Below, piece after piece: positions 12,381-14,344 of a stretch of DNA of 14,344 nucleotides. Source of the DNA: JAABRU01 sp964534335 (GTDB lineage Bacteria; Desulfobacterota; Desulfobacteria; Desulfobacterales; Desulfococcaceae); the NCBI GenBank assembly GCA_964534335.1, contig CAZHPS010000141.1, forward strand, positions 1 to 14,344, written 5' to 3'. Both the position numbers and the translations under genes were made by a program. How positions within the stretch are numbered: the first letter of the stretch is position 1; every line of letters starts with the position of its first letter. The notes below the pieces were generated by a model that had not been told where the DNA came from, did no database searches, and saw only the letters and a list, made by a program, of their open reading frames with translations.

Positions 12381-12387
12381 TAAAAAC

Positions 12388-13569
12388 CTACAGTTCAACT
12401 GTTTCTTCCCGATCCCAGGAATCTCCGAAGTCATGGGAAGCAAATTTCCCAGGGCCTCCGGCCTCCATGATCGCGTGTTTCACAAATTGGTAATCCACCA
12501 GATCTTTTACCACATGGTCAGGGTTCAGTTTTTCCAGAAATGCCTTATCCCCCTCCACCAGGGTCTGACGCATCTGATCAAGAATAAAACGGGTGGCCGA
12601 AGGATAGGGCCAGGGCTGAAATCCAATCCTGCCAATATTCCATTCCGGGTGCAAAATCGACTGCGGAACACTGCCTTTGCCGTATTCCGGAAGATTTGCA
12701 TATCCTGTGAAAACCCTTTTGACCACATCCGCAGGTGCAGGAAGGTAATCCCGGCTCAGAATCTCAGCAGCCTCTGGCATATTGTCCGAAGTCCATAACT
12801 GTGCTCTGACAATTGCATTGAGCACTTTCTGGGCAAATACCGGTTTGGTGCGGATCAGGTTTTCATTCATAACCACCACGCAGCAGGGATGGTTTTTCCA
12901 TATGTCACCGGTAAACCGCAGGATTTTTGCCCTTATTTTTATCTCGGCAAATGCGTTGAAGGGTTCGGCCACAATGAATCCGTCAATTTTTTTCGCGGCC
13001 AAGGACACGGGCATTTCCGGCGGGGGGAGAACAAAGAGATTTACCTCATCCGGTTTCAGAGAAGCAGACTGGGGCTTTATCACAGGTTTCAGTCCTGCTT
13101 TCCGCAGTCCCATCTGCAGAATGACATTGTGCATGGAATACCAGTACGGCACTGCAATCTGTCTGCCTCCGAGATCCGCAAAATTTCTGATGTCCGTGTC
13201 TGCGCCCACTGTAATCGCGCTGCCGTTGGTGTGATCCCAGGCCATGATCTTTGCGGGTACACGGAGATGATAGCGCATCCAGATCGGAATCGGAAGCAGC
13301 AGATGAACCAGATTGAACTTTCCGGTGAGAAAAGACTCTGAAAGGGTTGACCAGTCCCGGATTTTCACAGGTTTCTCCGTTTTCAGTCCCTCATCTTCAA
13401 AATAACCCTTTGCATGGGCAATCAGAAGGGGCGTGGCATCAGTAATCGGCAGATAACCGATACGCACAGGCTCTGTCTCCTCCGGCCAGACCCGGCCCGG
13501 TATCAGGTTTCCGGCCAGTGCGCCAGCCCCGACAGCGGCTGTTTTCAAAAACTGTCTTCGGTTTAACAT
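12388..13569 (-). CDS. Tat-exported ABC substrate-binding protein, NitT/TauT (NrtA-like) type
   Basis: The 393-residue periplasmic binding protein has a twin-arginine signal, N-R-R-Q-F-L-K at residues 3-9, followed by AAVGAGALAGNLIPG. There is no lipobox cysteine, so it is probably soluble. VRIGYLPITDATPLLIAHAKGYFEDEGL is the typical start of NMT1/NrtA-like folds. RQIAVPYWYSMHNVILQMGLRKAGL, KIDGFIVAEPFNAFAEI and NHPCCVVVMNENLI are conserved blocks of that group, which binds nitrate, bicarbonate, sulfonates or related small anions; the ligand cannot be read from sequence. The protein is delivered folded, as the Tat signal implies. The ribosome site is poor (GGAAA 13 bases away). It is followed by its permease after seven bases. 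Confidence 0.92.
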   Translation of the reverse strand: MLNRRQFLKTAAVGAGALAGNLIPGRVWPEETEPVRIGYLPITDATPLLIAHAKGYFEDEGLKTEKPVKIRDWSTLSESFLTGKFNLVHLLLPIPIWMRYHLRVPAKIMAWDHTNGSAITVGADTDIRNFADLGGRQIAVPYWYSMHNVILQMGLRKAGLKPVIKPQSASLKPDEVNLFVLPPPEMPVSLAAKKIDGFIVAEPFNAFAEIKIRAKILRFTGDIWKNHPCCVVVMNENLIRTKPVFAQKVLNAIVRAQLWTSDNMPEAAEILSRDYLPAPADVVKRVFTGYANLPEYGKGSVPQSILHPEWNIGRIGFQPWPYPSATRFILDQMRQTLVEGDKAFLEKLNPDHVVKDLVDYQFVKHAIMEAGGPGKFASHDFGDSWDREETVEL

Positions 13570-13624
13570 ATTATTTTTTTTATTTCCATTTTTTTATGCA
13601 ATGCGTTTGGGGTGAATAAATTGA

Positions 13625-13806
13625 TACCGGTTCGCCATTGGTTTTATACAATGCGGAATACAAATCCGGAGGGATGCAAAAACCGGGCAGAGCGGTTTTT
13701 TGCACACAAATCCGGAGGATTGCAAAAATTAAGCGGAGCGGTTTTTTGCACACGCGGAACCGGAGAAAAACTGACAATACTGTATCAAATCAATGGAGAA
13801 TTGGTA
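13625..13806. mobile_element. MITE-like palindromic repeat, copy 4, with an internal tandem duplication
   Basis: The ends TACCGGTTCGCCATTGG and CAATGGAGAATTGGTA are inverted. The core hairpin unit occurs twice in tandem, at 13661-13706 and 13707-13752, each exactly 46 bases (CAAATCCGGAGG, then GCAAAAA, then AGCGGTTTTTTGCACA). That makes this copy longer (182 bp) than copies 1 and 3. It lies upstream of the binding-protein gene, where the promoter would be expected. Confidence 0.85.
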
Positions 13807-13883
13807 TGACAGCGGAACCCGCCTTTTTGCGAATTGCGCGGCAGGTTAGGATAGTACTCTGTCATCCCTGAATCTGTGCGCTG

Positions 13884-13921
13884 CAAAAACCGGATTTTTC
13901 CAAAAAATCCGGTTTTTTTTT
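13884..13921 (-). terminator. Intrinsic terminator behind trpS (works in both directions)
   Basis: ACCGGATTTTT and AAAAAATCCGGT form an 11-base stem with a tiny loop. On the minus strand TTTTT follows, closing trpS about 80 bases past its stop. On the plus strand nine Ts follow, so it would also stop leftover rightward transcription. Confidence 0.8.
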
Positions 13922-14000
13922 GTACGCTTCAGTTCATAAAATCAAAATTGACAAAGCAATAGGCATAACCCGCCATGCGCAATTCAACATGCAGATTTGT

Positions 14001-14344
14001 CTATCCCGTAATTTTCACTGCTGCCCGAACCTCTGCCATTGTCTGCTGCGCGACTTTCCTGGCTTTGTCACTTCCGGAGACAATGATTTCCTCCACCATT
14101 TCCGGCCGGGATTTGTAAAACATCCGTTTTTCCCGTATGGGTTCGAGAAAGACAGTCAGATTTGCAGCCATTTTTTTCTTGCACTGCACGCACCCTATGC
14201 CTGCATTGCGGCAGTTTTCGTTCACTTCATCAATCAGTTCCTGCCCGGAATAAAGTTTATGAAAGTCAAACACATTGCAGATGTCCGGGTTTCCGGGATC
14301 ACTTTTGAGTTTGCGATCCGGGTCTGTGATCATCTGGGAAACTT
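14001..14344 (-). CDS. trpS: Tryptophan--tRNA ligase, C-terminal part (runs off the window)
   Basis: The last 113 or so residues of tryptophanyl-tRNA synthetase; the 5' part, with the Rossmann domain and the HIGH and KMSKS-type motifs, lies beyond the right edge. The visible part reads VSQMITDPDRKLKSDPGNPDICNVFDFHKLYS, then NAGIGCVQCKKKMAANLTVFLEPIREKR and a C-terminal helix ARKVAQQTMAEVRAAVKITG. The TDPxR...DPGNPxxCxVFDFHKL and GCxxCKK blocks are diagnostic of class I bacterial TrpS, a cytoplasmic enzyme that charges tRNA-Trp. The frame is open to the last base of the window. The stop is a TAA-type codon at 14001-14003, followed by a strong hairpin. Confidence 0.93.
   Translation of the reverse strand, partial: VSQMITDPDRKLKSDPGNPDICNVFDFHKLYSGQELIDEVNENCRNAGIGCVQCKKKMAANLTVFLEPIREKRMFYKSRPEMVEEIIVSGSDKARKVAQQTMAEVRAAVKITG

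Noticed and set aside
12381..12443. Upstream start for the ABC permease
   Set aside because: It would overlap the end of the binding-protein gene by 56 bases and the added residues have no family match; the ATG at 12380 directly follows the stop.

Overview
All recognisable genes in this window (fourteen intact or partial CDSs and one broken one) lie on the minus strand, so transcription runs from right to left. Several traits suggest a Gram-negative, anaerobic, sulfate-reducer-like bacterium of the Desulfobacterota: a secreted octaheme cytochrome c, a bacteriohemerythrin, outer-membrane beta-barrels, Tat-type signals, a NitT/TauT-type ABC importer and many palindromic repeats. I think of the Desulfobacteraceae/Desulfonema group. 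That is inference from gene content and base usage; no rRNA or other marker is present.

Layout from right to left. The window opens inside trpS (C-terminal part only), which ends before a strong hairpin. A MITE-like palindromic repeat follows, then a Tat-exported substrate-binding protein and its ABC permease (no ATPase gene here). A second repeat copy separates these from a small operon coding a Rap1a/Tai-type secreted protein and a glycine-zipper lipoprotein. After another AT-rich intergenic stretch with a degenerate repeat come an outer-membrane beta-barrel, a further repeat copy and a bacteriohemerythrin with a clear promoter. Next is a two-gene unit: an exported NTF2/SnoaL-like protein followed by a Tat-signal, glycine-rich protein carrying six W-x-N motifs, closed by a very strong terminator. 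Then comes the large octaheme-cytochrome/HEAT/TPR protein. Its 3' end abuts a toxin-antitoxin island (hicAB, then higB with a frameshifted higA, then an orphan CopG-type antitoxin). The left end holds a Cys-type sulfatase plus a beta-barrel channel protein, and a block of CACAGAG/CTCTGTG palindromic repeats.

The most interesting item is the 122-residue glycine-rich protein at 7755-8123. Its W-A-N and W-V-N-R-Y repeats look like the three-residue cyclophane (triceptide/GrrA-like) RiPP precursors that are modified by radical SAM enzymes, but here with a twin-arginine leader and an NTF2-like partner; no radical SAM gene is in the window. Second is the island structure: 46 bp from the 3' end of the cytochrome gene is repeated on the far side of hicAB and a small MITE, as if the cassette arrived with, or created, a duplication of the gene end. 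Third is a toxin gene (higB) that looks intact beside an antitoxin broken by a frameshift and a stop, whose remnant runs in frame into another antitoxin gene.
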